A stretch of 64,000 bases of DNA, from positions 22,727,887-22,791,886 of the forward strand of contig CM034392.1 of assembly GCA_019925095.2 (NCBI GenBank), in the 5' to 3' direction. Under the pieces are notes generated by a model. That model did no database searches, was not told the DNA's origin, and was given only the letters and a program-made list of their open reading frames with translations. Numbering within the stretch: the first letter of the stretch is position 1; each line of letters begins with the position of its first letter. Both the position numbers and the translations under genes were made by a program. This document shows, piece by piece, positions 22,688 to 35,500 of the stretch. This DNA is from Dendrolimus kikuchii. Lineage: Eukaryota; Arthropoda; Insecta; Lepidoptera; Lasiocampidae.

Positions 22688-23104
22688 TGTCTGTGATTTG
22701 ATTAACAATGATTAAAATTAAAATGAAGGCGTCGAAAATGTTTATTTTACTCCACTTGATATTCTATATTTATGGTTTGATAATAAACATAAATTCAACC
22801 GTAAAACAAGCTGTATAATTTATACGTTGTTTTTCCATAGATCATTTTCGTAGATTGTAAACAATTGTTTGCAATGAATTATTACACTGTTTACTTGTCC
22901 GTGATTTGATGAACAACGATTAAAGTTAAAATGCAATGTCTGAAATGCTTATTTTACTCAACTTGATATTCTATTATTATGGTTTGAAAATTAACAAATA
23001 TTAATCCAACCGTAAAATAAACTGTTTTATGTATACATTGTTTTTTCTTAGATCATTTTCATAGATTATAAACAATGCTTTACAATGAATTATTACACTG
23101 TTTA
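22688..23104. repeat. Tandem duplication, 208-bp unit, two copies
   Basis: Unit 1 (22688-22895) and unit 2 (22896-23104) align end to end with shared blocks such as ACTTGATATTCTAT, AGATCATTTTC and GAATTATTACACTGTTTA. The copies differ by scattered substitutions and small indels, so the duplication is not recent. No coding frame is present. Confidence 0.85.
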
Positions 23105-23164
23105 AATATCTTAAACAACTGAAGCCATATCTAAAGGTTACCTACTGCTCGGTATTCTTAGTAC

Positions 23165-23600
23165 TTTTTAACCGACTTTAAAAAAAGGAGGAGGTTCTCA
23201 ATTCGTTGGGATCTTTTTTTCCTTTTTTTTATGTATGTTCACCGATTACTCCGAGATTTATGATCCGATTTATGTGATTCTTTTTTGTTCGACGCGGAAT
23301 AGCTGCCTTCCCCTAAAAATTTGACATAGTTTGGCCCAGTAGTTTTCATTTTATGAACATTTTTTATGAAAAAATTTCCATTCCGTTCCATATGTACACC
23401 GATTACGCTGAGATTTATGATCCGATTTACGTGATTCTTATTTAGTTTGATGCGGAATAGTTGCCATTTGGTCCCCTAAAAATTTAAGATAGTTTGGCCC
23501 CTACTGGGCCTGGCCTTTTCATTTTACGAACATTTTTTTGTTCCCGTTTCTTGGGACCTATATTTTTTAAGGAGCGCGGCGCGGCACCTTTCGTAGGTCT
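23165..23600. repeat. Lepidopteran repeat with internal tandem duplication
   Basis: It opens with AACCGACTTTAAAAAAAGGA and GGAGGTTCTCAATTCG, a start I recognise from many moth repeats. Inside, a block of about 165 bp containing GAGATTTATGATCCGATTTA, GCGGAATAG and AGTTTGGCCC occurs twice (near 23230 and 23395). Confidence 0.65.
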
Positions 23601-23639
23601 ACCCATACATAGCTAGACACTAAAAAGTAACAATAAAAT

Positions 23640-23908
23640 AAAAAAAACTTCGTTTAAAAAACCGACTTCAAAAACTAAAAAGTATAAAATAACTTATTTC
23701 TAAAGCTATTATTATTAATATATATTATCTAAAACATCTTGAAGTCGGTGCAAAGTAAAACATAAAAATTACTATATTTTTTTGAAAATTACTAAGCACC
23801 GACTTTAAAATGTTTTAGATAATATATATTAATAATAATAGCTTTAGAAATAAGTTATTTTATACTTTTTAGTTTTTGAAGTCGGTTATTTTAAACGACG
23901 TTTTTTTA
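23640..23908. repeat. Fold-back element with about 110-bp arms
   Basis: The arm 23640-23751 (including AACCGACTTCAAAAACTAAA) is repeated in reverse complement at 23795-23908 with few mismatches, separated by a 43-bp AT-rich loop. Both arms carry the ACCGACTTC motif at both ends, linking it to the repeat just before it. Confidence 0.88.
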
Positions 23909-23934
23909 TTTTTAACATATCTCCTGTAGTAATC

Positions 23935-25735
23935 GAATGGGTTCAAAGTTACCTGCGTGGTCGCCAGCAGCGAAATAAAGCTGACGATAATTATTCATCA
24001 TGGTGTATCTTTCTGCCGGTGTACCTCAGGGCGGCGTTTTGTCTCCTATACTCTTCGCTATTTATACAAACTCTATTTCCATTAATCTCACTTCATCCTA
24101 TCACCTCTATGCAGATGATTTGCAGATTTATATATAAGTAGCTGTCGCTACATTTCACAAGGCAATTTTAACAATGAACGAAGACCAGATTTTTTTATAT
24201 ATCCCTCCTTCCTGACAAACTAGACCTGTCAGGATTTTATGAGTTATATATATATATATATATATATATATTTTAATCTTTTTTATTCTTATTTACTTGT
24301 TTCTTTTCTTTATTCTTCTTTATACTTTTTACTTTATTTACAACTTATATCTATTACAGTTTGCTTATCAATGTAATTACATCTTTTCTTCTTTTACATT
24401 ATGTCTACTGATATTTACAATATTGTGTTTACATTTCCCTCTTTTGTTACGTAGTTATCGACAATTTTTTTATTTCTTACATTTTCTACTATTTTTCTTA
24501 TTACTTGTCTACACATAGATGGCTTTTTATATGTTAATACTTATAACATTACTTTATTGTGATATATATTTTATAATATATATACAATTCGTATTTTATT
24601 TATCTTTATTTCTGTTTATTACAATATTTACAATTTCGGTACGATATTTTATGAAGTCGTCTAGATGTTTTTCGCCATCAGATCGTACATCTTCTCGTAT
24701 TTCACGGCTATTCCTATTTTTACCTTGAGACTGCTCCTTCGAGCGTGCACTGGGCTGTAGAAAATTAAATATGGTACGGTTTCAAGGCTGTTCGTGTCGC
24801 AGATGCACGAAGGGTTTTCCTTCAACCCGAACCGGTTCAGGTATTCGGAGAACCCTCTGTGCCCCGTGAACAGCTGTGCATGCACCCCCGGTATCCCTAT
24901 CAATCATCAGTTTGAATGCCCTCGTGACATCAGGGAAAAAGAGCTTGGTGATAGACGCAGTGACCAGATATTGCGCTGGAGTAACTCATTTGGACTTCAA
25001 GTAAACCCTCAAACGCAAGTGATTGTCATTGGCAGTTCTAGTCTAGGATGCGAAGCAAAATTGATTGGCCCGCCCTACCTAAAGTTATATTTAATAAAAC
25101 TCGTATACCTCTCAGCGAAACAGTCCAAAACCTCGGTGTGTCATTAACTGCGAGCTGTCTTGGCGGCCCCATATCATCGAGATGAGTATAAAAGTTTTTG
25201 TTTCCTCTATGTCACTAAAGGAGGTTGAGAAACTTTTACCCACTGCCACCAAAATCAAGCTTGCGGGATCCCTATTACTCCCCATTCTCGATCATGCTTA
25301 TGCCACCTATCTGGACATAAGTCAGGAACAAATAACATAACAATAAACTTGATCGCCTCTAAAACTTATCTATAAAGTTCATATTTGGGTTACGTAAACA
25401 TGACCACGTCTGTAAGAAACTCAAGTGGCCATCAATTTTCGCCGGAATACTCATATTCTCACTCTACTCTACAGTATATTGTTTCTACCCACTAGTCCTC
25501 TTTACCTCAAGGAACGCTTCGAATTTCTATACGTATCTAGCTCCCACAATTTCCGCCCCTCAACTAAATACAGAATAAACACACCTGCTGTACATACGTC
25601 TTGTTTTTACAATAACTCTTTTGCCGTCCAGGCTGTGCGTCTTTAGAATGAGCTATCTATTGCTATAAGACAAGCCAAATTCTTAGAATGTTTTAAAAAT
25701 CAGGTTCAGAAGTATCACTTCTCTATTGTGTATAA
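23935..25735 (+). pseudogene. Degenerate non-LTR retrotransposon RT, interrupted
   Basis: The first part (about 23935-24170) has RT blocks [20 protein letters not shown] and [11 protein letters not shown]. The second part (about 24906-25735) resumes with ILRWSNSFGLQVNPQ, TRIPLSETVQNLGVS, then KEVEKLLPTATKIKL and RRNTHILTLLYSILF. Frameshifts break both parts. An AT-repeat and another LINE fragment split it in the middle. It resembles Jockey-like elements but I cannot set the clade. Confidence 0.75.
24240..24905 (-). mobile_element. R1-like LINE fragment nested in another LINE
   Basis: The minus strand from 24903 reads LFTGHRGFSEYLNRFGLKEN, then PSCICDTNS, which matches the C-terminal TGHG.F..YL..FGL...P.C.C domain of R1-type elements. 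It is followed by long AT-rich 3' sequence and a TA microsatellite (about 24247-24272). It is inserted within the RT pseudogene at 23935-25735. Confidence 0.65.
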
Positions 25736-25924
25736 TAATTCCTAACACTGTTATATATATGTATGTATGTTTGTATTGTCATATGTATATATACGTGTGT
25801 GTATACGAATGTGTATATACATATGTATATGTATTTACATTCTTTTTATACTTATATGTATTGTGTACTTATCATTTATCATTATTTATAAAATGCACCA
25901 CCGTCAGTATTAAAAATCCATTAA

Positions 25925-26060
25925 TCCCTGCCTAGGGTTTCCTGGAAGAGATCGCTTTTTAGGGATAAGGCCGCCCGCTGTACTGTCTCTTGTATTTTTC
26001 TATTTCTGTTGATCTATGCTTTGGTGTACAATAAAGTGTTCTCTGTCGATAGATAGACAA
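25925..26060 (+). repeat. LINE 3' end remnant
   Basis: It contains GTTTCCTGGAAGAGATCGCT, AAGGCCGCCCGC and GTGTACAATAAAGTG, the usual 3' end of a common moth LINE. It lies just after the RT remnant at 25735 and is probably its own tail. Confidence 0.55.
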
Positions 26061-26974
26061 CACTTTATCTAAAGTTAGATATTACAGTAGAAAATGAAAA
26101 GGGTGGTTAATATCTACACAGAAAGCCAGTACTTCAAGGGGCTGGTCTAAACCCTTGTCATACATGTACCTTTCAACACTTGTACTCTTTCCTGAACGTG
26201 TTCGTAACAGTCCAAATTTGAAAAAAAAAAATGTTTTAAATTAATCATCTAAAGACGCAAATTAACTAAAATGTTAACCAAAAATTTATCTTGTTAGAAA
26301 AACAAGCTATAGGTAAATTCCGGTAAACCAAAAAATTCCACTTAATAAAACAAATGCATGCAATAAAACAAATTCATAATTTTAAAATTAAATAAAAAAA
26401 CAGTGGAAATAATAGTTGCGACCTTCCATATTAGACAATAACAAAGAAGACAAGACAATATTAGCAAATAACAAAGATGTCTTGCCAATGTTTAAATTAA
26501 AATCAAAGGTCATTTCCAGCAGGGTATTGGGCTTTTACTATGAAATCTTGGATATTCCCATAAAAAACAACGGCTAATAATTTTACTAACTACATACACG
26601 ATTATAGTTAGGTACTCATCTGCTAAAGATTTCTTATAGATTTTGAAATTATCGCAGCAAACTAGCTATAAAATCTAGTCTAGTGGTTTTGAAATTAGAA
26701 AATCCCAGAGAATTTTTGCAACTCATAGTACTGACGTTTTTTATTAATTATTGTCTTCAGTGTTGAAATTTAATTGCAAATGCCATAATTTTCTTTAATG
26801 CGCTATAATTTTCATACTAAAAAATACTAAATTACTTATAGTGTTTACCTATAAGTAAATACTGAATTCGTCATGTTATATTCTTTAAAAAGTAATATAC
26901 TTTTTTAGTATACAGTCAGCTATGAAAATTTGTATGTAACACAAATATATGCTTATTCATACATAAAATGTATA

Positions 26975-27125
26975 TAAAACTAGAGTTTGACCCGCGGCCC
27001 AGCCGCGGGATAAACTCTGGTATTACATATATACCGAATTTCAGCCAAATCGGTCCAATAGTCTTTCCGTAAAAGCATAACAAACAGAGAGAAAAAATAT
27101 TTTTATCCCGGAAACTATCCTATTT
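26975..27125. repeat. Interspersed repeat of the 'CCGCGACTTCGTC' type
   Basis: Recognisable by ACTAGAGTTTGACCCGCGGC, GAATTTCAGCCAAATCGGTC and CATAACAAACAGAG. Similar pieces lie at 27560-27680, 28950-29390, 34800-35095, 36315-36830 and 38735-38900. The stretch 26061-26974 before it is AT-rich with nothing I can identify. Confidence 0.55.
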
Positions 27126-27134
27126 TTCGGGATA

Positions 27135-27542
27135 AAAAGTAATATTACATGCCTACAAAAGTGAATGCACACTTGCCTGCCATAAAGCACAGCTTATTAC
27201 CTGCCCGCATTTGGACTAATTTTGTTTACTTTGTGTTTTAAATTTGCAATTAGAAAAGCAGTCTATTGTGTATTGTAATCCTTTATGATGGTCGTTAGCC
27301 AGATATAATTCTTGGAAAATTCAGTCCACGCGGTCAAGTGTTGCATTGTATAGTTTAGTATAAAACAATGCCCGTACGCAGGGGTGAGGCAGTCAAGCGA
27401 CGATTACAATACGGGCAAGACGTCTGTACATTCGATAAGCTTTTTGTTATTATTGTATTTGTTTGTGTAATTTGTGTATTTGTATATATTGTTTGTTTAG
27501 TTCTAATAAATTATTTTTAATTCGAGTCCCGCACTCGTAACA
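27135..27542 (+). mobile_element. Solo LTR upstream of second GST
   Basis: Same family as 35155-35599: GCATTTGGACTAATTTTGTT, AATTCAGTCCACGCGGTC, GAGGCAGTCAAGCGACGATT, TAGTTCTAATAAATTATTTT and an end in CACTCGTAACA. The 5' end is diverged. It is in sense orientation about 2 kb before the second GST. Confidence 0.75.
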
Positions 27543-27781
27543 GTATCCTATGTTCATCCTCGGTATCGAAAATATATATATATATATATTGAGTTTCAGC
27601 TAAATCCGTCCAATAGTTTTTCCGTGAAAACGGAACAGACAGACAAAGTTACTTTCGCATTTATAATATTACTAGGGATGATACCTTTGTTATATTTATG
27701 AAGAATGCCAATATCGCTTTTTTGTCTGCTATTATTTAATCGTAATTGTCCTTAATTAAAATGTATGGAGTTTATATAATC

Positions 27782-27885
27782 ATACATACATACATACATA
27801 CATAACTTCACGCCCGTTCCCTTGCGGGGTAGGCACGAACAACAGAGTGCCATTTAGGCTTATTCTTACACACCTCACCTTATAT
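27782..27885 (-). mobile_element. RTE-like LINE, 3' terminal 100 bp
   Basis: A CATA tandem run is followed by ACTTCACGCCCGTTCCCTTG and CATTTAGGCTTATTCTTACA, matching the 3' end of the copies at 13526 and 14476. The match stops after the CACACCTCACC block. Confidence 0.8.
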
Positions 27886-27959
27886 AATCAATATCTGTAT
27901 AATACACCGCTACTAATGATGATAAAACAGTAAATATAGCGTCATGTAGTTTGAATATT

Positions 27960-28292
27960 TCATCCGTGCAGGAACGGAGAAAGAATACAACTTCCTGCGG
28001 CCGGGCGGCCTGTCGTAAGAGGCGACTAAACAACCCACAGCCAGGTGGTAGGGCATTTGCCCGACTAGATGGCTACCACCCCTGGTCTAAAGTATGTCGC
28101 CATAATAACCTTGAGTTGTGTTCCGGCATTAGTGACCAGGTTCCAGTCTCCCTTAAGAGAGCAGCAGCGCATTTGTAGCACCTTTGGTGTTGCAAATGTC
28201 CATAGGCGATGGTAACCGCTTTTCATCAAACGGGCCGTCTGTCTGTCTGCTGAACTCCTGCAATAAAAAAAAAAAAAAGAAAAAAAAAAAGA
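27960..28292 (+). repeat. LINE/SINE tail copy with poly(A) tail
   Basis: It runs from GGCCTGTCGTAAGAGGCGAC to GTCTGTCTGCTGAACTCCTG and an A-rich tail from 28261. This is the most complete sense-strand copy of the GATGGAAAG family and defines its direction. Confidence 0.82.
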
Positions 28293-28719
28293 ATAACGCT
28301 TAAATCATGATTTTTGATTTTTAATTCGATACGGGACTAAAATATATTTTACAAGTTATCAGTTAGCTTATCTTCTTAAGATACTAGAGGTTTCCCCACG
28401 GCTACTCCGCGTGAAAAACCCCAGGTAGTAGTAGCTCTTATGTAACTTACATGAAAACTAAATTGTTTTGTATACATTAGACTTAACACTTTACTGTTTC
28501 TTGTTAAATTCACTACAATAACAAAGAAACTAAGTCCAAATAGTCTAAATAACTGCCCAGCAAAACAAAGAGATGAATCGAAGCCAACCTGATTTGAAGT
28601 AAAGTAATTTGAATGACTTGTGTCCTAGAACAACATATTTGTTAGTAAACTGAAAAGCGCGACTGCAGCGCAATCTATTTTGCTAATCTATCTATTCTAA
28701 GGAAACTACTTTATTTTTT

Positions 28720-29395
28720 AGAATAGAATAGAATAATACTTTATTGCTAGAAATGTGTGTGTTTTTTTGTGATGAATGTCTCAAAACATTTTGTCTTATT
28801 AGGCGTGTAATTTTCAGATCTTATATCTAAAACTAAATTGAAACTAATTTACAATAATAATTAAATAAATTAGATAATAATATTAAATGACAAGCAAAGC
28901 ATTAATTAAATAAGAATACACTAATAATCATTACAATTTATCACTTAAATAATCCTTCATTTTATAATAGCATTTCATTATAAAAAAAATCTCGGGAAAA
29001 ATATTTATCGGGATAAAATATATCCTAAGTGTTAACTCGGGTTATAAGCCAGCACTATATCGAGTTTCATTCATATGCGTTCAGTAGTTTCCAAAAAAGA
29101 TGCGATTGCAGCGCCATCTTTTTCGCTATTTCCGTCTATCTCACGGAAACACGGCATTTATCGGGGTAAAAGTATCGTAAGTTACGGCCCGGGATATAAG
29201 CTAGCTCTATGTCGAGTATTCCATTTAAATCCGTTCAGTAGTTTTCACGAGATGCCCTAACAGGCAGACAAAAATTCAAAAATTTATATTTTCGGAATCT
29301 CTTAGTCCGAATTATCCCCTGCCTCTTTTCACAACTTTAAACACATTGTACAAACTCAAAACATTTACAGATTTATTATAGTATAGATAGATAGA
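28720..29395. repeat. Cluster of old interspersed repeats
   Basis: It has a GAATAGAATAGAATAATACT start, then two related segments (near 28990-29090 and 29130-29260), each with a TTTATCGGG block and a GTTCAGTAGTTT block. No coding frame is seen. Confidence 0.45.
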
Positions 29396-29518
29396 TAAAG
29401 ATAATACAAAAGAAATAGTGTAATAACGCGTAGTCAAATTAATTTTTTTATAATACGTACTTGAAGTGTTACACCCATCTGTACAAGCCTTATCTAATGT
29501 CCATTATAATAATCTATG

Positions 29519-29526
29519 TATAAATA
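29519..29526 (+). promoter_or_regulatory. TATA box of second GST
   Basis: TATAAATA lies 45 bases before the end of the leader, and a TTCATT initiator-like element stands at about 29553. This leaves a leader of roughly 15-20 nt, with transcription probably starting near 29550. Confidence 0.55.
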
Positions 29527-29570
29527 CGATGCGCAATCATCCATTTTGGCGTTTCATTCGACATTGAGAC

Positions 29571-32500
29571 ATGGGCAAGATCGTACTGTACAATCTTGAA
29601 GCGAGCCCACCGTCCAACGCGGTGAGGACGCTATGCGACATGCTGGCGATTGACTTGGAAATAAAGGACTTGGACTTTATAAATTTGGAGCATAAGTCGG
29701 AAGAGTTTATGAAGGTGAGTACTTACTGCTTTAAACACGCGTTCATTTGCATTTCGTTACAGATAATCCGCAAAATGATAGCATATAAAACAAAGTGACG
29801 TAACTTAACAACTAATTACAAAGGTATGAAAATCGGCTAATTACGTGTCGGACTACACACCTGGCCGGTTTCTTAGAGGCGACGAACATTCAGTTTAACC
29901 GTAAAATATCATTAAATCAAAAATATTGCATATCTGTCATGTGACCAAAGGGTTGCCAATCAACGAAAAATGCGGCTAGCGTTTTGGGAGCGTTCACAAG
30001 TGACGGCGATTTGGGACTCATAGATGTAGTTTCATTATTATATTTTTTATATTATTGATGTGTTGAATACCATACCGTGCATCCTGAGTCATTATCTGTA
30101 CAGAAAATACAAAAATCAATCCTCATATTCAATTCGAACATAGCAGTACGAAGAGAAGGGTATAGAGCACACATGCTATCGTGGTTACTTTGCCTGACTC
30201 CCTTCCGCCTAGTTCAGCATTACCCAGGACCAAATCATACAATGTACAAACCCAACAGCTGCTTCCGTCGAGTGCCACAATACAACGCCGAGGGAATAAT
30301 GCCGTACACGGCTATTTATAGATATATATGTGAATATGAGCGAAAACTTAAATTGACTATGTGACCTGTTTTAAAAATCAAGTGCTGTTATATTATATTT
30401 TATTTAGGTGTACTATGCATAGGAGGTTCTTTAATTCTTTATGTCCCAATCACAACCTAACAGGTTATTGTTGGAAAACTTTATTCAATGACATAACTAT
30501 TTTTTATTGCCTGAAGTAGGCAAACAGGCAGACGGCCCACCTGATGGAAAGTGGTTACCGTCGCCTTTAGACGTTTGCAACACCAGGGGTGTTGCAAACG
30601 TCTATCGCTAACGCGTTGCCGACCTCTAAGAAATTTTATAATGCCTTTAAAAAACCCCATATTATAACGCAAGTGGAAAACCTCGGCGGGATGTTCCCTC
30701 CAGATCATCGTTGTACGCGGAATAAATGTTCTAGAGAACCATTGCGTACTTAAGCGTGAAGGCTCTAAGAAATGGGGGTGAAAACCCGTCGTTGGCGAGC
30801 TGTGCAGTTGTAGAAGTGAGGCGTTGGCACCAGATCAAGCAATTCCTCGGAACATTCCCCGTTATACAGGCGGTAGAATATGCAGAGGAACGCGAAGTCT
30901 TTCCGAAGGCTAAGCGGTTCTAAACCGCCTGTTAATATGGGATCATCGACGATACGAACGGCTCGACGCTGGATGGAGTCGAGGGGATCAGTCTGGTAAG
31001 CGGGTGCCCCGGCCCATAGATGTGAGCAGTACTCCATATGCGGTCTGACTGTCTGTCCTGACTCATGTTTCTTTAAAGGTCAAAGAGGCTTAAAAACACA
31101 TCTAGGAAAGACACCTAAAGAGGCAAATCTCCCCAATTTGTTGCCTGTCATACAAACAAATCTTGGTACAAATTTAACAGCTCCGCTTTCTCTTTGTCAT
31201 TCTCTCGGTAACCTTAAAAATTTAGTTCCCTTAATTAAAAGAATTCCTCGCAGTGCCTTTAAATCTGCGTGTCAAATTCTTTCAAAATTAATAAGTAATG
31301 TAATATCAAAAAATAACCTCCAAGCCTGGAAGGAGCTATTATTGCTCCCGTATAAAAAATTTCAAATAGCTCACAAATCTGGAAATCTCACATTCAAAAT
31401 CAAAAAAAGTTATATAATTGTTCCGGAACCCACAGCTTTACGAAATTATAATAATGCACAAGACCGCAAAGATTCATCAATTCATTCATTCAATCCCAAA
31501 TCTCGGACGGAGATATTAAAGGAGTACCACAAATTTTGTTCTCCAGTGACACCGTTGCTCTCAACAATGAGATTACACTGGACGCTTTGAATAACAAACA
31601 TCCACCTTCAAGCACTGTCCCAAGCAGGAATTCACAGGATGAAAACTTAGTCACCGAACCAATGGCTGTTCTCCAGTCTTTTAGGTATTTTAGGGTCTCT
31701 TAGGTGGCCTCACTCCGCAACACCTCAAGGCTCTGTTACGTGGGTCGGAGGCCGGAGGTGCAGGTGAAACGCTCTTGAAGGATTCAACAGACAACTCAAT
31801 GCTATCATATATAACAAGGTTACAAATTTTATGTATCAAGGCAGACAAATAATTTCGGCAACAAGGTGTTAGCAGGGTGACCCTCTCGAGCCGGCCATGT
31901 GTTCATTTTCATCCAATCATTAACAAATGGATATTATTAGTATAGGTAAATTATGTAAAATAAATTCAAGTTTGTTTCATACTAAATATAAAAGTTAAAT
32001 TAACAAACTAAATTCAATATTGAATGCATGGTATTTAGACGATGGCACCCTAGGCGGGGTGAAACGGACATTGAAAAAATAAAAAATGACATCCAGTTTC
32101 TTATTGAAGAATCGGTAAAATTAGCCTAACTCTCAATTTGTCTAAATGCGAAATTTATCTCTCCAAAAGCTAAACAATATGGATAGCATATCTGAGTTTC
32201 AAAGTTTGGGTCTAAGTTTTAAAATTGTTCTTCTTTGTTCAATAATGGCTTGGCACGGTTTGTTTAAAATTGTTAATGAAAGTAATCTAACCGTCCTAGG
32301 GTGCCCTATTTTTAATGACTCTCGCATCTTTCGTGGATTAAAAAATTCAAAATTTTCTTTCCAAAATTGCTAAATGAAAAAATATTACTACTACACGTTG
32401 CGCGTCTTACCAATACAGTAATTAATTACAGATCAATCCTATGGGCACAGTACCAGCCATCAGAGATGAGGATTTCGACCTCTCTGAAAGGTAAATAATT

Positions 32501-35500
32501 CATTTTATTAAATTGTTTTACATAAGAATGCACGTGTACTTGACGTGAAAATTCCACATTTTTTTTTTTTTTTTTTTAAAGTATCCGACAGTATAACCAT
32601 AAATTTAAGGCCTAACAATAAATAACAATAAATCTAAACCAAAACTGGATACTTATAAATTAGAAAAAGGAACAGAAACAAATGGTAAGCTACACTACAC
32701 TAAAATTAATTATTCGATATATCTAATACTGTGAAACTTTTGACGGGAAAACTAAATACAACTAAATTACTAAGTTTAAATACGAACATTGCATTCCATT
32801 TGAATCTTATTAATAAGTTTATTAACTACTAATGACTTAAATCTTTGTTTCGATGAATTAAAAATGTCTATGTCACTAAAATCTTTGTTGTAGGTATTTG
32901 TACAACGACGTAGATATTCATTTTGTCCGTAGTTAGTTTTGGAAACAGGGGTAGCAAACAGTTTGAGTGAGGAAGAATTACGAGGGTAACGCTGTGGTAC
33001 ATAGATATTCAAAGACGAAGTGAGAGCAGGACAATCGATAATAGAATTAACGATATCGTACAAAAAGGTAATGTCGAGGTAATGCCTTCTTTCACTAAGG
33101 GGGATAAGATTATAATGTAGACAAGCTTCAGTATAATCATTGAAATGGTTTTTAAACTTGAAATTCAAATGTTTGACAAAAAGTTTTTGGATACGTTCAA
33201 TTTTGGTTATATGTATGTAATAATTAGGACTCCATACACTGCTGCAAAATTCTAAATGACTGCGAACATAGGCGTAATATATCATTTTTAAACATTTTAT
33301 ATTCTTAAATGGCTTACAAGTTCGCATTAAGAACCCAAGATTCTTATAAGCTCGGTCAGTAATGGTATCTATATGTTTAACAAAACTCATTTTAAAATCT
33401 AAAAGTACACCAAGATCCCGGACTTCCTTTGTTCTTACTAATAATTTGTTATTAATTACATAGTCAAAATTAATTATTTTAGTTTTACGTGTAAAAGAAA
33501 TGGCAACACATTTGTCTATATTGACGGATATATGGTTTATTTTATAATACTCAGAGAGTCTGTCTAGGTCGTCTTGAATTTTTAAGCAATCTTCTATAGA
33601 TCGAACAGACATAAATATTTTTTTATCATCGGCATAGAGTAGGTGCCGAGCATTATTAAAACAAGTATCTAGATCAAAAAGATACGCGTTATAAAATAAA
33701 GGTCCTAAGTGGGATCCCTGAGGCACGCCTGATTGAATACAAACGTAATCAGACTTGTATCCACCAACAACTACCGCCTGTCGTCTATTTGTGATGTAAG
33801 ATTTAACCCATCGGAAGAGATCGCCCTGTATTCCGAGATTATACAATTTGGTTAATAGTATATGATGATCGACGCGATCAAAGGCCTTTTCAAAATCCGT
33901 ATAGATAACATCCACCTGCGCATTAGAATCCGTATTATTTAACACATATCCGACAAATTCGCAAAGATTCGTATTTACAGATCTTTTACGAATAAAGCCA
34001 TGTTGCTTAGAGCTAATGTTAGAAGTGACTGTAACATAAATGAAGTCGTGAACCATTTTCTCAAATAATTTTGGAATAGAACTCAAAATAGATATGGGTC
34101 TGTAGTTTTGTATGACTAATTTTGAGCCTTTTTTGTGCACTGGTACAATATTAGCAGCTTTCCATAAATCAGGAAAAACGCCTTCCCTTATAGACCTATT
34201 AAAAATTATAAATAAAGGTTTAGAAATACTATTTTTACAGTTAACCAAAAATAGGGGTGGAATCCCGTCACAACCAGCACCCTTAGATATATCAAGACGT
34301 TGTATGTAATCAGTTATATCCTTATGAGTAAAATTTAAAGTATGAATGTAACCACTGTCACCTCTCGGTGCTTCAGTACAAACGAAATTATTATAAGAAG
34401 TAGCGGGGTTTTTAAAGACACTCTGAAAGAAGTTGTTAAAGCTATTACAGATGCTTGGACCTGTATTAAACGTATTAATACCGTCGGATAGACTATTTGG
34501 GAGGTTGGAACTGCCCTGCTTACCTCTCATTTTTTTTAATGAAATTCCATAATAATTTAGGTTGTTGTGTTACTTGACTTTGTGAAATATCAATAAATTT
34601 TTCAAAACAGTCACTTTGCATCGATTTTTGACGTTTGCGTAACAGAGAAAATTCGTCATAATCTCTCGGATTAGAAAATCGTTTCCAACGTTTATGAACT
34701 TTATTTTTTTCTTTAATAAGTTTAATTAACGGTAACGAATACCAGGCAGGAAATTTTGATGAATAATATTATAAATAATTAAACTCTAGGATATATTTGT
34801 ATACTAGCATTTTCCCGCGACTTCGTCCACGTTGGACAGGTAAAATTTGCTATCGATAAGTGAGAATATCGCGGCGTAATGATTTTTTTTACTCTGGTCA
34901 CTTTAAACCATTCGCGCAGGATTCCCGAAATACAAAGTGGGTGCCGGAGATTTTAAGTTCCTGAATTTGCTATAAATCAGCCAAAACTGATCGAAATCGG
35001 CCGAGTGGTTTTTACGTGAATCCTAAACAAACAGACAAACACAAAAAATCTAAGAAACAAAAGACTACACTTATATAATATTATAGATACGAACCAATAA
35101 CTTATCTCTAGATATTTTTCCCTTTTTTATTTAGATTATTTTTTTATATAGTATTGTTACGACCGACAAAGACAAATTCGCACCTGCATTTTGTTACCTT
35201 TCGGCATTTGGACTTCTTTTGTTTACTTTGTGTTTAAAATTTGTGATTAGAAAAACAGCCCATTGTGTATCGTAATCTTTTATGGTAGTCATTAGTCAGT
35301 TGTCATGTGAGGAAATTCAGTGCACACGGCTGAGCAGACATATTGCATTTGTACAGTATAAAGCAATGCCCCAATAGAGAGATGAGGCAGTCAAGCGATA
35401 ACCACAAGCGAAGCAAGACGTGTGTACATTCCGTAATCTATTTAGTGACGGACTTTGCGCCTGTTATTGAATTGTGCGTTACGTTGGGACTGGTTGTGTT

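Noticed and set aside
32146..32373. 75-codon frame as an alternative exon of the GST gene
   Set aside because: It contains LINE thumb-like sequence and lies inside the degenerate RT with the YLDDGT box.
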